A DNA stretch of 64,000 bases, from the IMG/VR virus record IMGVR_UViG_3300044710_000137, positions 20,546 through 84,545 of that record; one strand, 5' to 3'. Every line of letters starts with the position of its first letter. Position 1 is the first letter of the stretch. Source of the stretch: a virus. Position numbers and translations under genes: made by a program. The notes under the pieces are model-generated. The model ran no database searches, had not been told where the DNA came from, and saw only the letters and a list, made by a program, of their open reading frames with translations. Shown here piece by piece: positions 6,658 to 13,379 of this stretch.

Positions 6658-7016
6658 AAGCAAAAAGCAAATCAGGCAAATCAGTTGTTGATGCCGCCGG
6701 GGTCACGCCAGTGCCCCCGGCTGGTAGAACCGCACCGTCGCTTAAAGAGGCACCACCCTTTACTAGGGCGCAGAAAGACGAGGTGCTGCTCCTTGTATTC
6801 AGTATTTTATCCGCGGCTCACGGAATTGTGGAGGCGGCTATCGAAGACCGGGCTATTTCGGCACATGACGTCGAGTCTTACTACGGCACTTGGACCGAAC
6901 TACTCTGCACGGTGGACGGCGGCTATTATCAGGGTAGTTTGCTACGCGGCGATCTCTTCGACGACATCGAAGCCCGCTGCTTTCCTGGTGTGAAAATCAA
7001 AGGCGGCCCAGAATGA
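6654..7016 (+). CDS. Hypothetical protein with repeat-encoded N-terminus
   Basis: Start at 6654 is fixed by an ATGA overlap. Residues 1-25 (MKAKSKSGKSVVDAAGVTP) are a translation of an inverted family-A repeat and are almost identical to the start of gene 7363-7710. The remaining ~95 residues look like a real domain (FTRAQKDEVLLLVFSILSAA; YYGTWTELLCTVDGGYY). Unrecognised. Confidence 0.55.
   Translation: MKAKSKSGKSVVDAAGVTPVPPAGRTAPSLKEAPPFTRAQKDEVLLLVFSILSAAHGIVEAAIEDRAISAHDVESYYGTWTELLCTVDGGYYQGSLLRGDLFDDIEARCFPGVKIKGGPE
6678..6731 (-). repeat. Junction repeat family A, copy 4 (start-proximal)
   Basis: AAATCAGTTGTTGATGCC then stem GCCGGGG (6696-6702)/CCCCGGC (6715-6721), then TGGTAGAACC. 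It lies just inside the start of gene 6654-7016. Confidence 0.85.
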
Positions 7017-7366
7017 CGCGTCTCACCAAGCCCGTCAAGCGCGAGGCTGCCACCGGGAGCCACGGCGGCAAGAAGTACAACCCGGAGGCCTACTTCCTTG
7101 AGCAATGTGGCTGGCGCATCGCTGCGAACGGCCAGTGGCTGAAACAAGGCTGGTACTTCACCGCAGATGAAGCTATGACCGTGCAGGTCGCGCTGGATGG
7201 CGGTGTGCTGAAATACCTGCCTCTGAAGCGTGATGCCACGCCGATCATGCAGCACAAGATTCGGGCCATCACCGAAGCCTGCCGAAAGCCGGAACCAGCG
7301 GCGGACACGGCCGTGGCCGACGCAGCTCCAAACAATAATCTTCCTGAGAAGCGAGGCCCAGAATGA
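7013..7366 (+). CDS. Hypothetical protein, 117 aa
   Basis: Opens MTRLTKPVKREAATGSHGGK, nearly the same start as the frameshifted gene at 7676. The core has FLEQCGWRIAANGQWLKQGW and WYFTADEAMTVQVALDGG, which look like a small alpha/beta domain. The C-terminus (PAADTAVADAAPNNN) is a diverged family-A repeat. Start overlaps the previous stop (ATGA). Confidence 0.55.
   Translation: MTRLTKPVKREAATGSHGGKKYNPEAYFLEQCGWRIAANGQWLKQGWYFTADEAMTVQVALDGGVLKYLPLKRDATPIMQHKIRAITEACRKPEPAADTAVADAAPNNNLPEKRGPE
7294..7341 (+). repeat. Junction repeat family A, copy 6 (diverged)
   Basis: AACCAGCGGCGGACACGG ... GACGCAGCTCCAAAC. It keeps the ACCAGC end but is weak at the GATTT end. Confidence 0.45.
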
Positions 7367-7710
7367 AAGAAAAAAGTAAATCAGGCAAATCATTTGTTGA
7401 TGCCGCCGGGGTCACGCCAGTGCCCCCGGCTGGTAAACCTGACAAGACTAACCTTCCGCCTATGAGTAGCCGAATACACCTCGCCCGCAGGTCGCCCTCC
7501 GGAAGACCGCAAGGACCTCTCCGGCTGGTTGCTCAGCACTTAGGTGGTTCCGGCACTGTAATTCTGGAATGCGGGCATCGGATTTATCGCGACACCACCC
7601 ACGATAAGCGGCGCCGATGCCCGGTCTGCCCGACGCAGCACCAAACAAAAAGCCTCTTACAAAACGGAGCAAGAAATGACGCGCCTCACCCGCCTCACCA
7701 AGCCGGTTAA
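7363..7710 (+). CDS. Zinc-ribbon protein with repeat-encoded N-terminus
   Basis: Residues 1-25 (MKEKSKSGKSFVDAAGVTP) copy those of 6654-7016. The rest has IHLARRSPSGRPQGP and then a compact zinc-like site, CGHRIYRDTTHDKRRRCPVC (residues 70-89). Its last 35 bases overlap the following gene. Function unknown. Confidence 0.5.
   Translation: MKEKSKSGKSFVDAAGVTPVPPAGKPDKTNLPPMSSRIHLARRSPSGRPQGPLRLVAQHLGGSGTVILECGHRIYRDTTHDKRRRCPVCPTQHQTKSLLQNGARNDAPHPPHQAG
7387..7439 (-). repeat. Junction repeat family A, copy 5 (start-proximal)
   Basis: Nearly identical to copy 4 (stem GCCGGGG/CCCCGGC). The near-identity extends upstream to about 7370, so the whole gene start is duplicated. Confidence 0.85.
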
Positions 7711-7892
7711 GCGCGAAACTGCCACGGTCGTGCGCCACCGCGCCCTCATGGCCGAATTGCACGCCGGTTACCTGACGCTCCGCGAGAAAAGGGCGCCGCG
7801 CCGGCGTATCGGTCGATTACCGCGCCATCTACGACCTGGGATGGAAGATGCTGGCGCGCCAGAAGGCGGCGGAAAGGAAGGCTGCGCGATGA
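7676..7892 (+). pseudogene. Small phage protein interrupted by a +1 base at an A-run
   Basis: The frame opens MTRLTRLTKPVKRETATVV and reads AELHAGYLTLREK. After GAGAAAAGGG near 7790 the sensible sequence continues one base later (RRAGVSVDYRAIYDLGWKML, then ARQKAAERKAAR). It ends at TGA 7890-7892, which overlaps the next ATG as ATGA. In the uninterrupted frame it instead runs into the next gene. An extra A in AAAA, real or a sequencing error, explains this. The repaired product of about 71 residues resembles a widespread phage small-protein type. Confidence 0.65.
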
Positions 7893-8314
7893 ATGCTATC
7901 AAACTTATCTTGGACCTTCACAAGCACGACGGCGCCGATCCAGTATCAAAGCTCCCCGGCCTCTGGGAACGCAAACTCGACGACCGGTGGACGTTCTGGG
8001 TAAACGGCCACATGGAACCGCTACCCGTTCCGCACGATGCGGGCGCCCCGGAAATGCGCGTGCTGCCCGGTGAATGCTACGTCGAATACAACGGCTGGCC
8101 GGCTGCCACATTTTCGATAATCTGCCCCGGAGATGGTATTTTCGCCGCTGGCTCAGCCGCCAACTACCACACGTTCTGTGCGGCACTCGAAGCAGCCCTA
8201 TTGTCACCCATCTGTACCAGCGGAACTCCCCCGACAGCCAAGCCGGGCTCAGCTCCGGGTCTAACTGGCGATTTCCAACGCCGCAAAGCTCACAAGCAAA
8301 AAGGAGTGGATTGA
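7889..8314 (+). CDS. Hypothetical protein, 141 aa
   Basis: Start set at 7889 by ATGA overlap. It opens MNAIKLILDLHKHDGADPV and includes WTFWVNGHMEPLPVP and NGWPAATFSIICPGDGIF, likely a small alpha/beta fold. The final ~35 residues (TSGTPPTAKPGSAPGLTG) are encoded by family-C repeat 8216-8305. No family recognised. Confidence 0.55.
   Translation: MNAIKLILDLHKHDGADPVSKLPGLWERKLDDRWTFWVNGHMEPLPVPHDAGAPEMRVLPGECYVEYNGWPAATFSIICPGDGIFAAGSAANYHTFCAALEAALLSPICTSGTPPTAKPGSAPGLTGDFQRRKAHKQKGVD
8216..8305 (+). repeat. Junction repeat family C, copy 1
   Basis: ACCAGCGGAACTCCCCCGAC ... GGCTCAGCTCCG ... GCCGCAAAGCTCACAAGC then AAAAAGGAG. It precedes the ATG at 8316 by 11 bases and shares the subtype seen at 51976 and 56628. 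Confidence 0.75.
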
Positions 8315-8315
8315 A

Positions 8316-8675
8316 ATGCTAAACCTCAGCACCCTTGTATATCTAATAACAGGTAGTATCCAACCCAGAAGGAAGAAGCGTAAGAAATTCCGTTCCCACC
8401 CAAACCGCTCAAAACCATACTTGGCCTGGATACGGACGCTCGATTGCCTCGTCCCCTTCTGCGAGTTCAAACCGATTCAAGCAGCCCACACTGGATCGGA
8501 CGGAGGAACCGGTATTAAGGCATCCGACTGGAGCGCGGTCCCATTGTGCCTGATTCATCACGCCCTCTATCACCAGATTGGCAAGCGGGCATTCGCAAAA
8601 CGGTATCGCCTCAATTTCCAGGCTATCGTAGAACGGCTGAACGCGATCTTTAAGAGTGGGGAGCGTGCGGCATGA
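8316..8675 (+). CDS. HNH-type nuclease, DUF968-like
   Basis: After a basic N-terminus (QPRRKKRKKFRSHPNRSK), the core reads YLAWIRTLDCLVPFC, then AAHTGSDGGTGIKASDWSAV and PLCLIHHALYHQIGKRAF. This order (paired Cys, AAHTG, P-L-C-x-x-HH) matches DUF968/HNH-like proteins encoded beside phage recombination genes. AAGGAG lies upstream of the ATG. Expected to bind one zinc and cut DNA; activity is inferred from family resemblance. Confidence 0.65.
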   Translation: MLNLSTLVYLITGSIQPRRKKRKKFRSHPNRSKPYLAWIRTLDCLVPFCEFKPIQAAHTGSDGGTGIKASDWSAVPLCLIHHALYHQIGKRAFAKRYRLNFQAIVERLNAIFKSGERAA

Positions 8676-9400
8676 AAACGCGTAAACCGTGCCCCGGATG
8701 CGGACAAGTCATCCATGGCAGGGAGGCTGAGAAGGTTTGCGTCGATTGCCGCCGCGCGATCGATAGTTGGAACAAACATATCGCGACCATTAAGGCTGCG
8801 CCGGATCAGTGCATGGTCTTACTGAAAGGCGTCTATCACTGGTATCCGATGTTTTACTTCGGCGGACCGCGATGCAGCATTTTTGAACTGGACGAGATGC
8901 GCGGGGAACTTGCCGAGTTTTTCGAGGAGTTAGCGACGCGGCTATGCTCCCATATTGTGGAGTGGCAGGACGCGAGAGGCGAGAAACCTGAAGAACTATT
9001 TCCGGTGCCCGACGTGCGGAAGCCGCTAAAAACCGGCCAAAACTACGCGGAGCCAGTCGGATATCCAGCCACGCATGGGGAAAGTAGCTACCACGATAAA
9101 ACGGGCCTGATCGACCGCCGCAACCTGGAGCTACTGCGCGGACTCTGGGACAGGACCGCCCGCTTTACGGATCTCGCCTACATCGCAGGATTGACCGACG
9201 GGCGCAATCTATTGCTGCAACTTTCAAGCGGTGCGCTGTCCGTGGACGATCTCCAGGAACACGACGTCAAGGTGGCGAGAGACCGCCAGAACGCCGCGTA
9301 CCTGCACCGGAAGCTCAAGGGGACGCCCAAGCGCACTCGGCAGAAACCAGCGGCCAACACGGATGTGGTGGACGCGGCATCGACATCAAAAGATTTGTAA
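8672..9400 (+). CDS. Zinc-ribbon hypothetical protein, 242 aa
   Basis: Starts with CPGCGQVIHGREAEKVCVDC (residues 8-27), a four-cysteine ribbon. The remaining ~170 residues are a mixed domain (FYFGGPRCSIFELDEMRGEL; RNLELLRGLWDRTARFTDLA). The C-terminus ends in a basic stretch and a family-A repeat (PAANTDVVDAASTSKDL). It overlaps the previous stop by ATGA. Function unknown. Confidence 0.6.
   Translation: MKTRKPCPGCGQVIHGREAEKVCVDCRRAIDSWNKHIATIKAAPDQCMVLLKGVYHWYPMFYFGGPRCSIFELDEMRGELAEFFEELATRLCSHIVEWQDARGEKPEELFPVPDVRKPLKTGQNYAEPVGYPATHGESSYHDKTGLIDRRNLELLRGLWDRTARFTDLAYIAGLTDGRNLLLQLSSGALSVDDLQEHDVKVARDRQNAAYLHRKLKGTPKRTRQKPAANTDVVDAASTSKDL
9346..9396 (+). repeat. Junction repeat family A, copy 7
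   Basis: ACCAGCGGCCAACACGG ... GACGCGGCATCGACATC then AAAAGATTT, 4 bases before the next ATG at 9401. Near twin of copy 9. Confidence 0.75.
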
Positions 9401-9508
9401 ATGACCACCACCCACCCCACCCTCTTAGACTGGATCTGCTGGAAGCTCTTTATCTTCTTCCATCGCTCCCGTTGGAGCTGGCTCTGGCATAGACGGAGAA
9501 TTCGATGA
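9401..9508 (+). CDS. Small aromatic membrane-like protein, 35 aa
   Basis: A short frame sits exactly between its neighbours (starts 1 base after TAA, ends in an ATGA overlap at 9505-9508). It reads MTTTHPTLLDWICWKLFIFF then HRSRWSWLWHRRRIR. The first part is hydrophobic and aromatic and the second is strongly basic, as in small membrane-anchored phage peptides. No family recognised. Confidence 0.5.
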   Translation: MTTTHPTLLDWICWKLFIFFHRSRWSWLWHRRRIR

Positions 9509-9801
9509 AGAAGGTCCGCATCGTTCAATGTCTCTGCCCTAAACGTCACTGCATGGCCGCCATGGCGTATCAGACGGAGGATGGCCAGGAGAACCCCGAG
9601 ATCCGAAAATTACTCCAGAAAAAATTTGAGCAGTTGATCGAGGCGCACCTTTGCAACCCTTGGTGCGGGTTGTGTAAAGCCCCCTATTCCACCTTCTTCT
9701 ACGAGGACATGCCCACCATCTTCGCCACCATGGAGGAGGCTCGCGTTTTTCATGGGAATGGTATTTGGGTCTCTCGGTACACTGGTAGTTATATGGAGTA
9801 G
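9505..9801 (+). CDS. Cys-containing hypothetical protein, 98 aa
   Basis: Opens MKKVRIVQCLCPKRHCMAA and has AHLCNPWCGLCKAPYSTFF with further cysteines, possibly one zinc site. It ends EARVFHGNGIWVSRYTGSYM. GGAGA lies upstream, and the start overlaps the previous stop. Proteins of this layout occur in other phages, but no function is known to me. Confidence 0.55.
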   Translation: MKKVRIVQCLCPKRHCMAAMAYQTEDGQENPEIRKLLQKKFEQLIEAHLCNPWCGLCKAPYSTFFYEDMPTIFATMEEARVFHGNGIWVSRYTGSYME

Positions 9802-9804
9802 AAC

Positions 9805-10158
9805 GTGAAAGAAGAAAAATCAGTTGTCGATGCCGCCGCGGTCGCCTCCACGCCCGCGGCTGGTAAAGGCGAACGCTGGTCGGGATCTGTGCAGGTTTGT
9901 CTTTTTCGCACGCATGACGATTCCGGCATCCGTATTGAGGTGTGGCTGAAAACCGAGGGCAACTGGAAGTTATCCTCGGACACCGACCACACCTGGCAGT
10001 CCCTGCATTGCCTGATCCACGAAGAACAACGCGAGGCGGGGCAATCCTCTGCCGCATCGCCGACGGCCTATTGGAAGCTGAACGCCATGGAACCAGCGGC
10101 CAACACGGATGTGGTGGACGCGGCACCAACACCTAAACATTTGAAAGATGAACCATGA
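9805..10158 (+). CDS. Cassette-like gene with family-A repeats at both ends
   Basis: Residues 1-20 (MKEEKSVVDAAAVASTPAAG) are an inverted family-A repeat; residues ~93-112 (EPAANTDVVDAAPTPKHL) are a direct one. The core has WSGSVQVCLFRTHDDSGIRI and EVWLKTEGNWKLSSDTDHTW, a small beta-rich domain. GTG start, 3 bases after the previous stop. Function unknown. Confidence 0.55.
   Translation: MKEEKSVVDAAAVASTPAAGKGERWSGSVQVCLFRTHDDSGIRIEVWLKTEGNWKLSSDTDHTWQSLHCLIHEEQREAGQSSAASPTAYWKLNAMEPAANTDVVDAAPTPKHLKDEP
9817..9867 (-). repeat. Junction repeat family A, copy 8 (start-proximal)
   Basis: Stem GCCGCGG (9835-9841)/CCGCGGC (9854-9860) with a 12-base loop. It differs from copy 4 by a compensating G-C to C-G change. 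Confidence 0.85.
10091..10143 (+). repeat. Junction repeat family A, copy 9
   Basis: AACCAGCGGCCAACACGG ... GGCACCAACACCTAAACATTTG, 12 bases before the ATG at 10155. Confidence 0.75.
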
Positions 10159-10340
10159 ACATCCGTACAGGCGCTGGTATTGCCGCGCTATTCGAGGAGC
10201 CAGAGATTGAGCACAAATGCAAGCGCTGCGGTGCCGCATTTTTCTCCCGATGTCGTAGTGTTAAACGATGCCCACCATGCCGAGCTGCGGTGAAGGACGA
10301 GCGCCAGAAGCGGCGGGATGCGGCGCGGCCAAAGCCCTAA
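10155..10340 (+). CDS. Small zinc-finger protein, 61 aa
   Basis: Short protein with CKRCGAAFFSRCRSVKRCPP-C, giving two CxxC pairs (residues 22-25 and 39-42), and a basic C-terminal helix (KDERQKRRDAARPKP). It overlaps the previous stop by ATGA and is the last gene of the rightward early run before the strand switch. Nucleic-acid binding is inferred. Confidence 0.55.
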   Translation: MNIRTGAGIAALFEEPEIEHKCKRCGAAFFSRCRSVKRCPPCRAAVKDERQKRRDAARPKP

Positions 10341-10378
10341 GCCCAGATCGGCAATCCAAGCGATCCCTGGCACCCAAA

Positions 10379-10433
10379 GGTTCTACCAGCGCGGGACACG
10401 GATTGTGGCCCGCGCGGCAGCAACATCAAATTT
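10379..10433 (+). repeat. Junction repeat family A, copy 10
   Basis: GGTTCTACCA then stem GCGCGGG (10389-10395)/CCCGCGC (10409-10415), then GGCAGCAACATC. It stands between convergent runs and is non-coding here. Confidence 0.85.
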
Positions 10434-10465
10434 GACGTTTACGGCATCCTCCAATCCCGTAAGAA

Positions 10466-10792
10466 TCACCCACCCGCGGTCATGGTCTTCACTTGGCGCT
10501 TGGCAGCCTTGGCCCGTTTCTGCGCGGCCGCGCGGAGCTTCTCTTTGTGCGCTTCGGTTAGCGGGGCCCTCACACGGGTTACGTGGACCGTCGGCACGGA
10601 AGCTGTCCCGCCCAGCACCTGGTGATCGACTGCATTCCATGTGTTTGCGATCCCCACGATAATCGCACCGGCGAGCATAGCCCGCTGGCTGTCGGATAAC
10701 TGGCGCTGGCAGGTCAAGTAGATTGCCTCGGTGGTTGGATCCAAGCGAGGGGTATTGATTGATAGAGCTGGCTTCTTTGGTTTGTTTGGCAC
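10466..10792 (-). CDS. Hypothetical protein, 108 aa
   Basis: Starts MPNKPKKPALSINTPRLDPT, has a helical core (AIYLTCQRQLSDSQRAMLAG; AIIVGIANTWNAVDHQVLGG) and ends in a basic helix (EKLRAAAQKRAKAAKRQV). The basic tail suggests nucleic-acid contact. It lies at the distal end of the leftward run from the 19-kb region. Unrecognised. Confidence 0.5.
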   Translation of the reverse strand: MPNKPKKPALSINTPRLDPTTEAIYLTCQRQLSDSQRAMLAGAIIVGIANTWNAVDHQVLGGTASVPTVHVTRVRAPLTEAHKEKLRAAAQKRAKAAKRQVKTMTAGG

Positions 10793-10834
10793 TTGATTCT
10801 CCCTGAGGGACAGGGTAACGCAAAATCATTATAG

Positions 10835-10926
10835 GCTGGCGAGCTTCGGGCTTTTGGCGCCCACGCGCGATGGGCAAATGGGTGAGCGAATGGCTGTCGC
10901 GCATCACCTACCGCAGGCCCGGTTCG
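10835..10926 (+). repeat. Junction repeat family B, copy 2
   Basis: CTGGCGAGCTTCGGGCTTTT ... GGGTGAGCG ... ACCGCAGGCCCGG. It lies between two leftward genes. Confidence 0.65.
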
Positions 10927-10964
10927 TACTGATTTCGGCACTTACCTCACGGCCCAAATCTACC

Positions 10965-11408
10965 TCAAATAAATCTTCCGATTGGCAGAATAGGAAATGG
11001 AACGCGCTCGCCATTTCGAAAGCGCTGGGAGAACCTGAAAAGGCTGAAGCGCGCATTCTCCCACTGCTGCATGGCGGGAACCGGGTGCCGTCGCGACCTA
11101 TCGAGTTCAGTCCGGCTCTCCCATAGTTCCGCATTGCCGCAGGGCGGAGCATCGTCGGGCACACAGAACAGCACTCGCAGTTCCGGCATATCACGATAGA
11201 GGAGCGGCCGGTCGCGTCCGGACTCAAAGAACAGCAGCGATGCAAGCCACGCCTGCGATGTTTGGCTGAAACCCGCGGTGCAACGTTTGACGTGCGTGGC
11301 CGCGCAGTGAATCAGGGTGCTGCCGCCTTCGACCGCTACGATTTCGACAGATTTCGGAGGGGGTAGCATTATAAGCAGCATCGTGGATTTACCCTTGGGC
11401 CTAGCCAT
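10965..11408 (-). CDS. Hypothetical protein, 147 aa
   Basis: The start is placed at 11408 (MARPKGKSTMLLIMLPPPKS); a longer frame would translate the family-C repeat 11434-11525. It contains VAVEGGSTLIHCAATHVKRC and RPLLYRDMPELRVLFCVPDD, suggesting an alpha/beta fold. No clear ribosome site. Function unknown. Confidence 0.45.
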   Translation of the reverse strand: MARPKGKSTMLLIMLPPPKSVEIVAVEGGSTLIHCAATHVKRCTAGFSQTSQAWLASLLFFESGRDRPLLYRDMPELRVLFCVPDDAPPCGNAELWESRTELDRSRRHPVPAMQQWENARFSLFRFSQRFRNGERVPFPILPIGRFI

Positions 11409-11433
11409 TTTGTTCAATATATCCCAGCGCCCC

Positions 11434-11525
11434 TGTGACCACCAGCGGAATCCGCCCGACACAAAACCGGTCTCCAGTTCCCCGATGGCATCGCGCGATT
11501 TCCATAGATCGAAGCCAGAAAAGGC
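11434..11525 (+). repeat. Junction repeat family C, copy 2
   Basis: GTGACCACCAGCGGAATCCG ... GGTCTCCAGTTCCCCGATGG ... CATCGCGCGATT ... ATCGAAGCC. It lies between two leftward genes, so here it is opposite to transcription. Confidence 0.75.
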
Positions 11526-11687
11526 TCAATGCTGTTTTGGGTTACTTTTTACAGGTATGTTTGGTGGAACAGAATTGACCCCTGGTGCGTTCGCAAGCTT
11601 CATCCAGGCTTCGTAGTCCCAGTGAAGGATAGCGAGCTGTTCTAGGCTAATATGGCCGTGCTGGTAAAGATATTCCAGGAAGGTCAT
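11526..11687 (-). CDS. Hypothetical protein, 53 aa
   Basis: The ATG at 11687 overlaps the stop of the upstream small gene (ATGA). It reads MTFLEYLYQHGHISLEQLAI and HWDYEAWMKLANAP. The sequence is mostly helical with a Pro/Asn-rich tail. Function unknown. Confidence 0.45.
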   Translation of the reverse strand: MTFLEYLYQHGHISLEQLAILHWDYEAWMKLANAPGVNSVPPNIPVKSNPKQH

Positions 11688-11806
11688 CGAGATCCATACT
11701 TCCTCTCCCACCGCTCACAGGATTTACGGTTCTCAGCTCGCATGCGTTCCTGTTCTCTCAACCGGCGCCAGTGGATTAGGTTATAGAGGCGTCTTAACCA
11801 GGTCAA
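11684..11806 (-). CDS. Small basic protein, 40 aa
   Basis: TTG start overlapping the previous stop as TTGA (11803-11806) and ending in an ATGA overlap with the next gene. It reads TWLRRLYNLIHWRRLREQE then RMRAENRKSCERWERKY. Strongly basic and helical. The exact fit between neighbours supports it despite the short length. Confidence 0.45.
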   Translation of the reverse strand: MTWLRRLYNLIHWRRLREQERMRAENRKSCERWERKYGSR

Positions 11807-12060
11807 TTGAACCCCTCGATCCATTTTCTAACCTCATTCGGGTCATTGTGACCACCATAGAACATTGGGGCGATCATCTTGCCAGGGTGATCTTTCAACT
11901 CTGGATGTTTGCTCAGGTCTGAGAGCATCGAGGTCATCGCATTTACCGGATCGCCGGGAAGATACTCAAGGGCTCGGCGCTTGGCCCACTCCAGGTGTTC
12001 AGCGCGATTGCGAATGGTTGATTGTGGAAGACCGGCATAGTCTTCAGCATCATCGTTCAT
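11803..12060 (-). CDS. Hypothetical protein, 85 aa
   Basis: Starts MNDDAEDYAGLPQSTIRNRA and has two helical segments (EHLEWAKRRALEYLPGDPV; AMTSMLSDLSKHPELKDHPG) and an acidic C-terminus. Coupled to both neighbours by 4-base overlaps. The general form is common in phages (small acidic helical protein), but no function is known. Confidence 0.55.
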   Translation of the reverse strand: MNDDAEDYAGLPQSTIRNRAEHLEWAKRRALEYLPGDPVNAMTSMLSDLSKHPELKDHPGKMIAPMFYGGHNDPNEVRKWIEGFN

Positions 12061-12362
12061 TTCAGTCCACCTTCAGAAGTATTCGGTGTTGATGCCGCTT
12101 CCGTCGCCGCGGCGCCGGAAGCTGGTAGAACCAGTTCGGGTTCGCCTCCGACGCCCCTGAGTGCTTCGAGTACCGCTGCAGCTATGCCTATAGCGGGGGA
12201 ACGGTCGGTATTGTTGATGGCCGGCTTGAATTCCGCCTGGACATCCACACCGCCCCCTTCTACGTCGCTGATGGTGAGGGTGAAGGTGATGCGTCGACCA
12301 GCCGCAGGCACGGCGGTGACTGCGGCGGCATCAACAACTGATTTGCCTTTTAATTTTCGCAT
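12057..12362 (-). CDS. Cassette-like gene with family-A repeats at both ends
   Basis: N-terminus MRKLKGKSVVDAAAVTAVPA and C-terminus PASGAAATEAASTPNTSEGG are translations of two oppositely oriented family-A repeats. The core is a beta-then-helix unit (ITFTLTISDVEGGGVDVQAE; SPAIGIAAAVLEALRGVG). The start overlaps the preceding HNH stop by one base. Function unknown. Confidence 0.55.
   Translation of the reverse strand: MRKLKGKSVVDAAAVTAVPAAGRRITFTLTISDVEGGGVDVQAEFKPAINNTDRSPAIGIAAAVLEALRGVGGEPELVLPASGAAATEAASTPNTSEGGLK
12074..12132 (-). repeat. Junction repeat family A, copy 11
   Basis: Stem GCTTCCG (12097-12103)/CGGAAGC (12116-12122), flanked by GATGCC and TGGTAGAACC. This stem differs from other copies at several positions on both sides. 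Confidence 0.85.
12297..12344 (+). repeat. Junction repeat family A, copy 12
   Basis: ACCA then stem GCCGCAG/CTGCGGC, then GGCATCAACAACTGATTT. It lies just inside the start of leftward gene 12057-12362. Confidence 0.85.
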
Positions 12363-12685
12363 TATACTATTGCCTCTAATAATGGCCGTGCTTTATCCTT
12401 CCGGATAATCCTGGTTTTCCGCGCCTTCCGCTTCCACACCCGGTAGTCGTGCTTCTTATGACACGGCTCGCACCAGGCCGCCAGGTTGTCGTCGGTATCA
12501 TGCCCCGGTGTTCGATCGATATGCGCGATCGATAAACGTAAACCCTCCCGCTTGCACTTCTCGCACCTGCCGCCGGCGCGCGCCAGTATCCGCGGGCGGA
12601 TGACATACCGCCAGTGATAGCCGTAGAATTTTCGGAGTTCCGGGCGCACGGGCACGGCTATCTCAATCTCCTCGACGCGGCCCAA
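12362..12685 (-). CDS. HNH endonuclease
   Basis: Clear HNH nuclease of 107 residues: CEKCKREGLRLSIAHIDRTP (residues 41-60) with the catalytic His region AHID, then GHDTDDNLAAWCEPCHKKHD (61-80). Two CxxC pairs hold the structural zinc. The N-terminal segment (LRKFYGYHWRYVIRPRILAR) is the usual lead-in of phage HNH proteins. It may be a nicking or packaging-associated enzyme; it is far from the terminase genes. Confidence 0.8.
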   Translation of the reverse strand: MGRVEEIEIAVPVRPELRKFYGYHWRYVIRPRILARAGGRCEKCKREGLRLSIAHIDRTPGHDTDDNLAAWCEPCHKKHDYRVWKRKARKTRIIRKDKARPLLEAIV

Positions 12686-12984
12686 TCGCTGAACTCCTTA
12701 TCCGCGACGGCGGCCGCCAAGCGTGCACCTTCGGGATCCGCCTCCAGACAGCGCAGCCATGCTTGGTGGTTAATGTTGGCCTGAACGCGGTTTGGCGGCT
12801 TGCGCGGACGCGGCGCGTGGTCCGGTTGATTTACGACTATACGGCGGATCCTCAGTATTTCGCGGACATCTTCCAGGCGGGCGACCCCGTACCGGATGAC
12901 CTCCTCGGCTAGGCCGAGCTGGCGGGGTGTCCAGCCATGCCGCAACAGTATCGCGGCACTCACCGATAGTGGGTGGGCGCCCAT
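12658..12984 (-). CDS. Hypothetical protein, 108 aa
   Basis: Starts MGAHPLSVSAAILLRHGWTP and continues RQLGLAEEVIRYGVARLEDV, a helix-rich stretch that could include a helix-turn-helix. A basic Pro-rich linker (HAPRPRKPPNR) and a helical C-terminus follow. Overlaps the HNH gene by 28 bases. Unrecognised. Confidence 0.5.
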   Translation of the reverse strand: MGAHPLSVSAAILLRHGWTPRQLGLAEEVIRYGVARLEDVREILRIRRIVVNQPDHAPRPRKPPNRVQANINHQAWLRCLEADPEGARLAAAVADKEFSDWAASRRLR

Positions 12985-12985
12985 T

Positions 12986-13183
12986 TCACCTACCCCTCGC
13001 CTTAGCGTTGAGGATGTGCCGCGAAAGCTCGGTACATTTGCGGCAGTTCACGCGCTTCTGGGTGGGCGATAGGGCGGCGAGCTTCCGGATGAGGTGGTGG
13101 CCGCATTCCAGGCTAAGGTCCACGCGCGGGCCGCCGATGGAGTTTTGGGGCGGGCTGAGGAAGAGTATTCGCCTTAGGGTCAC
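12986..13183 (-). CDS. Hypothetical small protein with Cys pairs, 65 aa
   Basis: Contains VDLSLECGHHLIRKLAALSP and VNCRKCTEL, so Cys/His residues could hold one zinc. Basic overall. Start overlaps the previous stop (ATGA). Function unknown. Confidence 0.5.
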   Translation of the reverse strand: MTLRRILFLSPPQNSIGGPRVDLSLECGHHLIRKLAALSPTQKRVNCRKCTELSRHILNAKARGR

Positions 13184-13377
13184 GGCTTTACTCTCCTGGT
13201 GTAGGTTTTGGCGAGGCGTGGGGGAATTACTTTACGGCGAGGTGGATGGCCATCGAGGATATCCTGGGCTTCTATTTCCTTGGTGAGCTCGTCCAGGATC
13301 TTGGCGCCCTCGCGGACTTCTTTATCGTGGGCCCGCATCATTCTTTTGGTGGTTAGGCTTTCTAACTGATTAGCCAT
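13180..13377 (-). CDS. Hypothetical small charged protein, 65 aa
   Basis: Highly charged helical protein (MANQLESLTTKRMMRAHDKE; VREGAKILDELTKEIEAQD) with a basic C-terminus (RRKVIPPRLAKTYTRRV). GGAGGG lies 9 bases upstream, just after a family-A repeat. Unrecognised. Confidence 0.55.
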   Translation of the reverse strand: MANQLESLTTKRMMRAHDKEVREGAKILDELTKEIEAQDILDGHPPRRKVIPPRLAKTYTRRVKP

Positions 13378-13379
13378 AA

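Noticed and set aside
7676-7892. Programmed -1 frameshift at GAGAAAAGGG
   Set aside because: The required shift is +1 (skip one base), and the heptamer does not fit X-XXY-YYZ in the reading frame. An extra A is simpler.
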